Below, in pieces: positions 36,075 through 46,774 of a stretch of 64,000 nt of DNA. Source of the stretch: Lichenicoccus sp963693035 (lineage in GTDB: Bacteria > Pseudomonadota > Alphaproteobacteria > Acetobacterales > Acetobacteraceae). The notes under the pieces were generated by a model. It saw only the letters and a list, made by a program, of their open reading frames with translations, was not told the DNA's origin and ran no database searches. Position numbers and translations under genes: made by a program. Numbering within the stretch: the stretch's first letter is position 1; each line of letters begins with the position of its first letter. The stretch lies in NCBI GenBank assembly GCA_963693035.2, contig CAXMMQ010000007.1, positions 558,001 to 622,000 on the forward strand. The letters run 5' to 3'.

Positions 36075-36342
36075 CGAGCCACTCCGGATGAGACACGTCC
36101 CGCGGCGTGACCCTTACGCAGTCGAGACAAAAGCCGCAGTCCGAACCGCTTAGCGATCAGGCCCGGATGGAGCAAGCACGGTGTGCATCGAGGCCCGCGA
36201 TTGCACGCCGGACGTGTTGCGCTCCGGACCGCAGGCATCGTACGGAAAGCCCGCCGGACCGGGAACCGGACGGGCGCCGGAATGTCTATAGCCATTGGTA
36301 TGGCGCTGCCCGATGGCGCCGGGGAAAGCAGGAGTTGGTTCG

Positions 36343-36573
36343 ATGTTGCGTGTGACGCTGCTCGCAGCGGCAGCCGGTGCGGTTCTGACATTGGCGGCGT
36401 GCGACCCGTACAGCCCGGGGCAGCGCGCGGTCGGCGGCGGCCTGATCGGCGCCGGCGCGGGTGCGGGCATCGCCGGGATCGCCGGCGGCAATGCCGGTGT
36501 CGGCGCGTTGGCCGGAGGCGCCGTGGGTGCCGTCGGCGGCGCCGCCACGACACCGAACCGGGGAGGCTACTGA
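36343..36573 (+). CDS. Small glycine-zipper lipoprotein (first of a tandem pair)
   Basis: 76 residues from ATG 36343, with GGAG upstream (36331); an earlier in-frame start at 36295 adds a non-signal-like stretch. Hydrophobic segment and lipobox TLAAC, then DPYSPGQRAVGGGLIGAGAGAG and further Gly/Ala zipper repeats ending NRGGY. Likely an outer-membrane or periplasmic lipoprotein. Its stop overlaps the ATG of the next gene by one base, and that gene encodes a clear paralogue, so the pair arose by tandem duplication. Confidence 0.8.
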   Translation: MLRVTLLAAAAGAVLTLAACDPYSPGQRAVGGGLIGAGAGAGIAGIAGGNAGVGALAGGAVGAVGGAATTPNRGGY

Positions 36574-36920
36574 TGAATCGAACGAGACTTACAGGGACCG
36601 GCGCCGGTCCGCGGCGCGCACCAGTCATCGGGCTGCGGCCCGTGCTGCTGGCCACGACACTCGCTGCCGCGATGGCGCTCGGCGGCTGCAGCGATCCGTA
36701 TGATCCGGGGCAGCGGGCGGTCGGTGGTGGCCTGCTCGGCGCTGGCGGCGGCGCGCTGCTCGGTGGCATCGCCGGCGGCGGCCGTGGGGCTGCGATCGGC
36801 GCCCTGGCCGGTGGCGCGCTCGGCGCGGGGGCTGGAGCCGCGACCACGCCGCGTCCGCCGCCACCACCCCCGCCGCCGCCCGGCTACTACAACCAGGCGC
36901 CCGGCTACTACAACTACTGA
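36573..36920 (+). CDS. Small glycine-zipper lipoprotein (second of a tandem pair)
   Basis: 115 residues. Lipobox ALGGC followed by SDPYDPGQRAVGGGLLGAG, nearly the same as the upstream paralogue, then GGIAGGGRGAAIGALAGGALGAGAG. It differs in a longer signal region and in a C-terminal extension with eight or nine consecutive prolines and a doubled PGYYNQAPGYYNY tail. The DNA of the shared region is also similar, so duplication is fairly recent. Function unknown; glycine-zipper proteins often associate with membranes. Confidence 0.82.
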   Translation: MNRTRLTGTGAGPRRAPVIGLRPVLLATTLAAAMALGGCSDPYDPGQRAVGGGLLGAGGGALLGGIAGGGRGAAIGALAGGALGAGAGAATTPRPPPPPPPPPGYYNQAPGYYNY

Positions 36921-36980
36921 CCCGTCCTGCCCTCCGATCGACGCAACCCTCCGGTTGGCCCGTGGGCGGGTTGCCGGACG

Positions 36981-38555
36981 TCAGGCCGGGATCGCCTCCG
37001 GCTCATGCCTCGCGCGCTTGACCAGCAGCTTGTTGAGCGCGTGCAGGTAGGCGCGCGTGGCGGACACCACCGTGTCGGCGTCCGCGCCCTGCCCGTCGAC
37101 CATCTTGCCGTGCTCCTCGAGACGCACCGTGGTGCGGGCCTGGGCGTCAGAGCCCTCTGTGATGGCGCCTACCGAGTAGAGCGTCAGGGCGGCCTCGTGC
37201 GGGAACAATTCCCGGATCGCGTTGAAGGCGGCATCGACCGGCCCGTTGCCGCTGGTGCTGGCAATGACCCGGCGGCCGTCGATCTCGAGCTCCAGGTCGG
37301 CCTGTGCCGGCCGCTTCGAGCCGGCATACAGGTCGAGCGAGACGAAACGCAGATGGGCGTGGTCCCGCACCTCGTCATCGACCAGTGCCACGATGTCCTC
37401 GTCGAACACGGTCTTCTTGTGGTCTGCCAGGTTCTTGAAACGCGCGAAGGCGTCGTTGACCTGGTTGTCGCCGAGGTCGCCGTAGCCCAGCGCGTGCAGC
37501 TTGTCGCGGAATGCGGCGCGGCCGGAATGCTTGCCCAGCACCAGCGAGGACTTGGTCCAGCCGACGCTTTCCGGGGTCATGATCTCGTAGGTCGCGGCGT
37601 TCTTGAGCATGCCGTCCTGATGGATGCCGCTCTCATGCGCAAAGGCGTTGCGGCCGACGATCGCCTTGTTCGGCTGCACGTCGAAGCCGGTGATGGTCGC
37701 CAGCATGCGCGACACCCGCAGCAGGTTCGGCGTCTTGATGTTGTTGGAATAGGGCAGCACGTCGGGCCGCGTGCGCAGCGCCATCACGATCTCCTCCAGT
37801 GCCGCATTGCCGGCGCGCTCGCCGATACCGTTGATGGTGCATTCGATCTGGCGCACGCCGGCCTGCAGCGAGGCGATGGTGTTGGCGACCGCGAGCCCGA
37901 GATCGTTATGATTGTGCGCCGACAGGATGACGGTGTCGGCACCCGGCACCCGCGCGCGCAGCATGCTGAAGATCGCCGCCATGTCCTCGGGTGTCGCGTA
38001 GCCGACGGTGTCGGGAATGTTGATGGTGGTCGCACCGGCGGCGATCGCGGCTTCCACGCAGCGGCACAGGAAGTCGGGCTCGGTGCGGCTGCCATCCTCG
38101 GCGGACCACTCGACGTCGTCGGTGTGGTTGCGTGCAGCGAGATTGCCGCGCGTCACCCACTCCAGCACCGTCTCCGGCTCCATGCGCAGCTTGTATTTCA
38201 TGTGCAGCGGCGAGGTGGAGATGAAGTTGTGGATGCGCGGCCGCTCGGCCGGACGCACCGCCTCTGCGGCGCGCGCGATGTCGTCACGCCCGCCGGTGCG
38301 GGCCAGGCCGCAGATCACCGGGCCACGCACCACGCGCGCGATCTCGCGCACGCTGTCGAAGTCGCCCTGGGATGCGACCGGGAAGCCGGCTTCGATCACG
38401 TCGACGCCGAGTTCGGCCAGGGCTTCGGCCATGCGCACCTTCTCGGTGAGGTTCATCGAAAAGCCCGGGGACTGCTCGCCGTCGCGCAGGGTGGTGTCGA
38501 ACAGGATGACGCGGTCGTCGGCGATGCGGCCGAAGCTCGGATGGTCGATGGACAT
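36981..38555 (-). CDS. leuA: 2-isopropylmalate synthase
   Basis: 524 residues from ATG 38555 (AGGA upstream). First committed enzyme of leucine biosynthesis: acetyl-CoA + 2-oxoisovalerate to 2-isopropylmalate. The N-terminal TIM barrel has FDTTLRDGEQSPG, the metal-site histidines in ILSAHNHNDLGLAVANTIA, and GRNAFAHESGIHQDG; the C-terminal regulatory LeuA dimer domain (~400-524) should give leucine feedback. Upstream lies a leader peptide gene rich in Leu codons and a hairpin, suggesting transcription attenuation as a second control. Confidence 0.97.
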   Translation of the reverse strand: MSIDHPSFGRIADDRVILFDTTLRDGEQSPGFSMNLTEKVRMAEALAELGVDVIEAGFPVASQGDFDSVREIARVVRGPVICGLARTGGRDDIARAAEAVRPAERPRIHNFISTSPLHMKYKLRMEPETVLEWVTRGNLAARNHTDDVEWSAEDGSRTEPDFLCRCVEAAIAAGATTINIPDTVGYATPEDMAAIFSMLRARVPGADTVILSAHNHNDLGLAVANTIASLQAGVRQIECTINGIGERAGNAALEEIVMALRTRPDVLPYSNNIKTPNLLRVSRMLATITGFDVQPNKAIVGRNAFAHESGIHQDGMLKNAATYEIMTPESVGWTKSSLVLGKHSGRAAFRDKLHALGYGDLGDNQVNDAFARFKNLADHKKTVFDEDIVALVDDEVRDHAHLRFVSLDLYAGSKRPAQADLELEIDGRRVIASTSGNGPVDAAFNAIRELFPHEAALTLYSVGAITEGSDAQARTTVRLEEHGKMVDGQGADADTVVSATRAYLHALNKLLVKRARHEPEAIPA

Positions 38556-38648
38556 GATCGGGATTTCCTGGTCACGCCGGCCTGCCGACCGGGTCATGCG
38601 ATGCGTGATGAAGGGCTTCGGGTGGCGGGCGTCGGACCCGCGAGACCT

Positions 38649-38691
38649 CCCCTGGGCTCAGCCGTTCGGAACGGCGGTGAGGCTCAGGGGC
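38649..38691 (-). promoter_or_regulatory. Candidate attenuator hairpin upstream of leuA
   Basis: On the minus strand CCCCTG (38690-38685) pairs with CAGGGG (38655-38650), enclosing an inner stem GCCGTT-CCG-AACGGC. The CCCCTG arm includes the last codons and the stop of the leader peptide, so a ribosome stalled at the leader's Leu codons or resting at its stop would affect folding. No clear U-tract follows, so it may act by anti-termination partners or by masking the next region rather than as a simple terminator. Confidence 0.55.
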
Positions 38692-38803
38692 AGATAAGTC
38701 GAAGCAGGTCGCGGTCGAGCAGCGCCTTGGCGCAGAACTGCGCATGAGGCGGCAAGCCGGAGGGCAGGACCGACAGCACCGGACCCGCAAATATGAGACA
38801 CAT
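38684..38803 (-). CDS. Putative leucine leader peptide of leuA
   Basis: 39 codons starting at ATG 38803 and ending in TGA 38684, about 130 bases before leuA. The C-terminal part reads KALLDRDLLRLICP, with five Leu codons in nine positions (CTG, CTC, CTG, CTT, CTT) just before the stop, followed at once by a hairpin. This is the layout of amino-acid attenuation leaders. The N-terminal part (MCLIFAGPVLSVLPSGLPP) is less constrained; a GTG at 38779 could be the true start. Not previously known to me for this group. Confidence 0.6.
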   Translation of the reverse strand: MCLIFAGPVLSVLPSGLPPHAQFCAKALLDRDLLRLICP

Positions 38804-38930
38804 TCAGATACTTTACCATTGCGCTCGGCGCGTGCAAACCCGCAGCCATTGCGAAATCCCTATGCCGCCCCAATTCACCCTCGCGCCGGATCCCGGATTG
38901 TCCCGGACCAGGCCGCAATGGAGCAAGTCG

Positions 38931-39539
38931 ATGCGTTCGAACCTGCGTTTGCTTCCACCCCTGGGTGCCACCGCTGCACTGGGAGCATCGCTCTGCGCCT
39001 GCACCGTGGCTCCCCCGCCGGGGCCAACCGTCATGGCGGGTCCCGGCGCGGGCAAGAACTTCGAGGCCTTCCGTGCCGATGACGGACGCTGCCGCCAGGA
39101 GGCGACGGCGGCGAACAATGGCGTGACGCCGCAGCAAGGCGCCAACAGCAGCGGTGTCGGCAGTGCCGCCGTCGGCACGGTGGTCGGCGCCGCGGCCGGG
39201 GCGCTGCTCGGCGCCGCCGCGGGCAATCCCGGGCTGGGAGCAGCCGCCGGGGCGGGGGGCGGGCTGTTGCTCGGCTCCTCGGTCGGCGGCGAGAATGCCG
39301 CCGCGTCGGCAAGTTCGCTGCAGGGAAACTACGACCGCGTCTACTCCCAGTGCATGGTCGCCTCGGGCGAGAGCATCCAAGCGCCACTGACGGTAGCCGG
39401 CTACGCTCCGCCCCCGGTTGGCGTCGCACCCCCGCCAGTGGTGGTGGCGCCCGCCTACCCCTACGCGTATCCGCCCCCCTATGCCTACGGCCCGTACTAC
39501 GGTGGCGGCTGGGGCTATGGCTGGCATAGCGGCTGGTAG
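38931..39539 (+). CDS. Glycine-zipper family protein, probable lipoprotein
   Basis: 202 residues from ATG 38931 with GGAG 9 bases upstream; an in-frame start at 38793 overlaps the leuA leader region and is unlikely. The signal region ends at SLCAC (a slightly unusual lipobox). The mature part has a cysteine-bearing segment (FRADDGRCRQEA), a glycine zipper (AAVGTVVGAAAGALLGAAAGNPGLGAAAGAGGG), the YDRVYSQCMVASG motif and a Pro/Tyr/Gly-rich tail. Likely outer-membrane associated; function unknown. It is divergent from leuA. Confidence 0.83.
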   Translation: MRSNLRLLPPLGATAALGASLCACTVAPPPGPTVMAGPGAGKNFEAFRADDGRCRQEATAANNGVTPQQGANSSGVGSAAVGTVVGAAAGALLGAAAGNPGLGAAAGAGGGLLLGSSVGGENAAASASSLQGNYDRVYSQCMVASGESIQAPLTVAGYAPPPVGVAPPPVVVAPAYPYAYPPPYAYGPYYGGGWGYGWHSGW

Positions 39540-39540
39540 G

Positions 39541-40434
39541 TCAGCCCGGTAGCGCCGGCGCGTCCCCGCTGAAACGGGTGAAGCCGGCGCCGGCGAAATA
39601 GCCGTCTATCGCGAGCGCCATCGCGCCGGCCACCATCGCCCGGTGGCCGGCCTGCCGCAGGGCGTTCTCGTCGAGCCGGTTGGACATGAACCCCATCTCG
39701 ACCAGCACGCTCGGGATGTCGGCCGCCTTTAGCACCACGAAGGCGGCGTGCCGGTCGGGGTTGGTCAGCAGCCCGATGCGCGGGCGGAATGCGCTCACCA
39801 CGCTGCGCGCCATCTGCGCCGAGCCCACCCGGGTCTCCTGGCGCACCAGGCTCGCCAGGATGCGCTGCACCTCAGGCGAGGTGGTGTGCACATGCGGCCC
39901 GGCATAGCGGTCGGCGCTGTTCTCGGTTCGGGCGAGGGCCGCGGTCTGCGCGTCCGAGGCGTTCTCCGACAGGGTATAGACGCTGGCACCGCGTACGCCG
40001 GGGTCGTGCAGCGCATCGGCGTGCATCGAGACGAACAGCGCCGCCTGCCGGCCCTGGGCGATCGCCACCCGGTCCTCCAGCGGAATGAAGATGTCGGTCT
40101 CGCGCGAGAGCGCCACCCGGTAGCGCCCGGTCGCCAGCAACTGCCGACGCAGCTCGCCAGCGGCCGCCACCGCGATATGCTTCTCGTAGGTGCCTGACAC
40201 CCCGATCGCCCCCGGATCCTTGCCGCCATGGCCGGGATCGAGCATCACCAGCGGCCTGCGCGGCAGCGCCCGCCCGATTACCGCCGGAGCCGGGTGCGCC
40301 TGGCCGTGCGCGCGACGGTGACTGGGTTGCACCGCCCGGACCTGCCCCGACGCCCGCGGTGACGCGGCGAGCAGCGTGCCGAGGCCCGCCAGGGCGAGGC
40401 GACCAAGGCTCCTGCGATCGAACGCGGACTTCAT
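39541..40434 (-). CDS. N-acetylmuramoyl-L-alanine amidase (AmiC type), probable Tat substrate
   Basis: 297 residues from ATG 40434. The N-terminus MKSAFDRRSLGRLALAG has two consecutive arginines before a mild hydrophobic stretch, as in Tat signals. The Amidase_3 domain (~residues 65-285) has the zinc ligands in LDPGHGG, YEKH and SMHAD and the catalytic Glu in LVEMGF. It removes stem peptides from peptidoglycan during cell separation. Divergent from rne, an arrangement I recall from other alphaproteobacteria. Confidence 0.93.
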   Translation of the reverse strand: MKSAFDRRSLGRLALAGLGTLLAASPRASGQVRAVQPSHRRAHGQAHPAPAVIGRALPRRPLVMLDPGHGGKDPGAIGVSGTYEKHIAVAAAGELRRQLLATGRYRVALSRETDIFIPLEDRVAIAQGRQAALFVSMHADALHDPGVRGASVYTLSENASDAQTAALARTENSADRYAGPHVHTTSPEVQRILASLVRQETRVGSAQMARSVVSAFRPRIGLLTNPDRHAAFVVLKAADIPSVLVEMGFMSNRLDENALRQAGHRAMVAGAMALAIDGYFAGAGFTRFSGDAPALPG

Positions 40435-40449
40435 CACGACCTGCTCCAC

Positions 40450-41019
40450 CGCCCTGACCTTGCGGTATTATGCGCGCTAGCGGGCCGAGATCACAGCATT
40501 TCGCTCACGGATCGACCGGGAACGGGTCGCGCCGCTTGCAGTGGGCCGACTATTCCGCCACACTCGAAACTTGTGGTGGCGCGTCAAGCGCTGCCCGGCA
40601 CGCTGGCCCCATGCAGCGCAAGCCGCGATTCCCTCGGGAACGGTCCGGCTGGCGAGAAGATGCGGCGGCTCGCCGCGTCCTGCGATCCTTCCAAACGAGC
40701 GGAGCGGCGCAGGGCGGCACGAGACGCTCACCCGGGCGTCGCGGTCCGCATTAAGCTGGTCCGCGTCGCTCTTCGCACAGGACCCGCATGCAAGCCGGAC
40801 TTCGCCTTCACGCCGAACAGCAGTCGCGAGCAGCGTCGGACTTCCATCCGCTGCTCGTCCTGCTGCCGGCCTGGCGCCTCCGTCGGCCCGAAGCTGGTCA
40901 CCCACCCCACCATCCTGCCGCCCCACATCCCGCCGCGTGCTGCGGCCTCGCCCGACCCTGGCCCGCGCGGCCCTGGTCAGGCAGAGGCGCTGGCGCGGTG
41001 CATCGGAGTCCCTCCCTTA
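40450..41019 (+). promoter_or_regulatory. Long gene-free leader region between the amidase gene and rne
   Basis: 570 bases with no gene I can support. In-frame codons continue upstream of rne but lack protein-like composition. The region must hold the divergent promoters, and most of it is probably the rne 5' untranslated region; long rne leaders that mediate feedback by RNase E are known in other bacteria. A small hairpin (CCACA / TGTGG, ~40559-40577) is visible. The bases just before the rne ATG (CCCTCCCTTA) carry no strong Shine-Dalgarno. Confidence 0.5.
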
Positions 41020-43923
<2,904 letters not shown>

Positions 43924-44002
43924 AGCGCTGACCCGGCCTCCTCCGGCCCGACGCCGGAGGAGGCCGGTTGCGGCGCTCGACCGCCTCGCCCACCATCGCG
44001 CG

Positions 44003-45538
44003 ATGATCCGCGCCCTCCCCGTCCGCCTGCTGCCGCTCCTGTTCGGCCTGCTAGCGATCGTGGGCAGTCCCGCCGTGGCGGAGGATGCCGACAAGCATGC
44101 GACCCGCCTGTTCGACAGCCTGGCCAGCCAGCCGGCGCGCCTGCGCATGCTGCTGCGCGAGATGCCGAAGGGCGCCGACCTGCACAACCATCTCTCGGGC
44201 GCGATCTACGCCGAGAGCTATCTCGGCTGGGCGAGCCAGGCCGGCCTCTGCCTCGATGCGGCGACGCATGCGCTCGGTCCCGCGCCTTGCCATCCACCGA
44301 TGCGGCCGGCCGCCGAGGCCCTGGCGCACACACCCGGCCTGAACGAAGGCGAGATCGACGCGCTGTCCATGCGCGACTTCGCGCCAGGCCCGGCGGACCG
44401 GTCCGGGCACGACCATTTCTTCGGCACGTTCGGCACGTTCGACGCGGCCGGCAAGGGGCGCGCGGGCGAGATGCTGGCGGAAGCCGCCAACCGCGCCGCC
44501 GCCGACCACGTGCTCTATCTCGAGATCATGCACTACCCGCTGATGCGCGAGTCCGCCGCCCTCGGCCTGTCGCATCCCTGGCACGGCGAGGATTTCGCGC
44601 ACGATCTCGACGAGATAAAGCCCGGCCTGCCGGCGCTGGTGCGCGAGGCGCGCATCCGCACCAATGAGGCGGAAGCGCGCATGCGCACGGTGCTGCATTG
44701 CGGCACCCGGCAGGCGCAGCCCGGCTGCCTCGTGCGAGTCCGCTACCTGACCCAGGTGCTGCGCGCCATGCCGCCGGCTGCGGTGTTCGCGCAGATGGCG
44801 TACAGCTACGCGCTGGTGACCGATGATCCGCGTTTCCTCGGCGTTAACATCGTCGAGCCCGAGGACGACCCGGTGGCGCTGCGCGACTACGACCTGCACA
44901 TGCGCGCCTTCCGCTACCTCAGCACGGTGTGGCCCAGGGTGCCGCTGACCCTGCATGCGGGGGAGCTCACCGAAGGGCTGGTGCCGACCGCCGACCTGCA
45001 ATTCCATATCCGCCACGCCGTCGAGATCGCGGGGGCCAAGCGCATCGGGCACGGTGTCGACATCACCTACGAGGACGACGCGCCCGGGCTGCTCGCCGAG
45101 ATGGCGCAGCGGCATGTCGCGGTCGAGATCAACCTGACCAGCAACGCGCAGATCCTCGGCGTCAGCGGCGACGAGCATCCATTCGAGGCGTATCGCGCCG
45201 CCGGCGTGCCGCTCGTGCTGTCCACCGACGACGAGGGCGTCGAGCGCATCGACCTCACGCACGAATACCTGCGCGCCACCACCACCTACCACCTGCACTA
45301 TGCCGACCTGAAGCAGTTGTCCCGGAACTCGCTGACCTACTCGTTCCTGCCGGGCGCCAGCCTCTGGGATCCGGCGAACGGGCGTCTCGTCGGCGCCTGC
45401 ACCGGGACCGCGCCCGGCACCCAGGCCAGGGGAGGCTGCGCCGACTTCCTGGCGCACGACGAAAAGGCGCGGGTGCAATGGCAGCTCGAGGCCGCGTTCG
45501 CGAGCTTCGAGACGGCGCTGGTGCGGCAGCGCTTCTGA
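44003..45538 (+). CDS. Exported adenosine deaminase-like protein
   Basis: 511 residues from ATG 44003. A signal peptide (residues 1-~27, LLPLLFGLLAIVGSPAVAED) precedes an amidohydrolase fold. Metal and catalytic motifs of adenosine deaminase are present: GADLHNHLSGA, PLTLHAGE, KRIGHGVDI and VLSTDDEGV. The extra N-terminal helical region and export resemble the extracellular ADA-related growth factor type rather than the cytoplasmic enzyme, so it may scavenge nucleosides in the periplasm. It lies 80 bases after rne with the same orientation. Confidence 0.87.
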   Translation: MIRALPVRLLPLLFGLLAIVGSPAVAEDADKHATRLFDSLASQPARLRMLLREMPKGADLHNHLSGAIYAESYLGWASQAGLCLDAATHALGPAPCHPPMRPAAEALAHTPGLNEGEIDALSMRDFAPGPADRSGHDHFFGTFGTFDAAGKGRAGEMLAEAANRAAADHVLYLEIMHYPLMRESAALGLSHPWHGEDFAHDLDEIKPGLPALVREARIRTNEAEARMRTVLHCGTRQAQPGCLVRVRYLTQVLRAMPPAAVFAQMAYSYALVTDDPRFLGVNIVEPEDDPVALRDYDLHMRAFRYLSTVWPRVPLTLHAGELTEGLVPTADLQFHIRHAVEIAGAKRIGHGVDITYEDDAPGLLAEMAQRHVAVEINLTSNAQILGVSGDEHPFEAYRAAGVPLVLSTDDEGVERIDLTHEYLRATTTYHLHYADLKQLSRNSLTYSFLPGASLWDPANGRLVGACTGTAPGTQARGGCADFLAHDEKARVQWQLEAAFASFETALVRQRF

Positions 45539-45599
45539 ACTTCGGCCGCTCAGAGATGGGGCCGTAGAACTGGATGAAGCTGCCTGCGTAGTGCAGCCC

Positions 45600-46772
45600 A
45601 TGCAGCTACCGAAACAGTCCTCGCGTGGCCGCGGTCGGGCGCACCGCGTGTTCCACCCGCTCTGCGGCGCCACCCTGCCCACGCTGGCGCGGCTGCTGGT
45701 GCAGGGCGGCGTCGCACCGGCGCGGCTGCACGTGGCCGCGATCGCGGTGGCGATGGTAGGGCTGCGGCTGCCGTTCAGTCTGGGCGAAGCTGCCGTCACG
45801 GCGATGCGCAGCCGGGACGACGCGGCCCTGCCGGCGCCGGTGTTCATCGTCGGCCACTGGCGCTCCGGCACCACGCATCTCGCCAACCTGCTCAGCCGCT
45901 CGCCGGCGTTCGGCATCCTGTCGCCGATGTCGGTCGGGCTGCCGGCGGAGGCGCTGGGCCTCGCGCGTGTCGCACGGCCATTCGTCGAGCAGTTCTTTCC
46001 GCGCAACCGGCTGATCGATGCGGTGGCGCTGGCCTCCGACCTGCCGCAGGAGGACGAGCTGGCGATGGCCAACCTCTCCACCCTGTCCTGCAACCATGGC
46101 ATCTATTTCCCGCACCGCCTGCGCCGCGAGTTCGACCGCGGCGTGTTCCTCGACGACGTGGGCGCGCAGGAGCTGGCACGATGGATCGCCAGCCTGCGCG
46201 GCTATGTCGGCAAGATGACGCGCGCCGCCGGACGTCCGCTGCTGATACGCAATCCCGCCAACAGCGCCCGCATCCCGCTGCTGCGCGCGATCTGGCCGCA
46301 GGCGCGCTTCATCCACATCCATCGCCACCCGGCCGAGGTGCAGGCCTCCTCGGTCCGCATGTTCACCACGCTGGTGCGCGAGCTGTCGCTCGGGACGGGC
46401 GACGCCGACATCGAGGCGCTGGTGCGGCACGTCTATCCGCGGCTGATGACCCGGCTGCTGCGCGATACGGCGGCGCTGCCGCCCGGCCGGTTCGTCGAGG
46501 TCGGCTACGACGACTTGCGCCGGCAGCCGCTCGCGGTGCTCGAGCGCATCCACGCCACCCTGGCGCTGCCCGGCTTCGACGCCGCCCGCGCCGGGTTCGC
46601 GGACTATCTCGACGCGGTCAGGGACTATGCGCCGCGCGCCGGTCGGGGTGATCCGGTGGCGCACGCCTGGCTTGCCCGCGACCATGCGGAGATCTTCCGC
46701 AGCCTCGGCTATCCGCTGCTCCCGGAGGTGTCCGCCGAATTGCCCCCGGAGGTCCCGGCGCTCGCGGCCTGA
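45600..46772 (+). CDS. Sulfotransferase family protein
   Basis: 390 residues from ATG 45600 (a GTG at 45591 is possible). The PAPS 5'-phosphosulfate loop is GHWRSGTTHLANLLS (~residue 83), with IHIHRHPAEVQASSVRMF (~235) as the 3'-phosphate segment and FVEVGYDDLRRQPLAVLERI later. The N-terminal ~75 residues include hydrophobic stretches that may associate with the membrane. It probably sulfates a glycan or lipid. It is convergent with a glycosyltransferase-bearing fusion gene, and another sulfotransferase lies beyond that, suggesting a surface-polymer modification cluster (inference). Confidence 0.85.
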   Translation: MQLPKQSSRGRGRAHRVFHPLCGATLPTLARLLVQGGVAPARLHVAAIAVAMVGLRLPFSLGEAAVTAMRSRDDAALPAPVFIVGHWRSGTTHLANLLSRSPAFGILSPMSVGLPAEALGLARVARPFVEQFFPRNRLIDAVALASDLPQEDELAMANLSTLSCNHGIYFPHRLRREFDRGVFLDDVGAQELARWIASLRGYVGKMTRAAGRPLLIRNPANSARIPLLRAIWPQARFIHIHRHPAEVQASSVRMFTTLVRELSLGTGDADIEALVRHVYPRLMTRLLRDTAALPPGRFVEVGYDDLRRQPLAVLERIHATLALPGFDAARAGFADYLDAVRDYAPRAGRGDPVAHAWLARDHAEIFRSLGYPLLPEVSAELPPEVPALAA

Positions 46773-46774
46773 GC

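Noticed and set aside
38793..38930. N-terminal extension of the glycine-zipper protein at 38931
   Set aside because: It overlaps the leuA leader region and precedes the ribosome site and signal sequence that mark the ATG at 38931.
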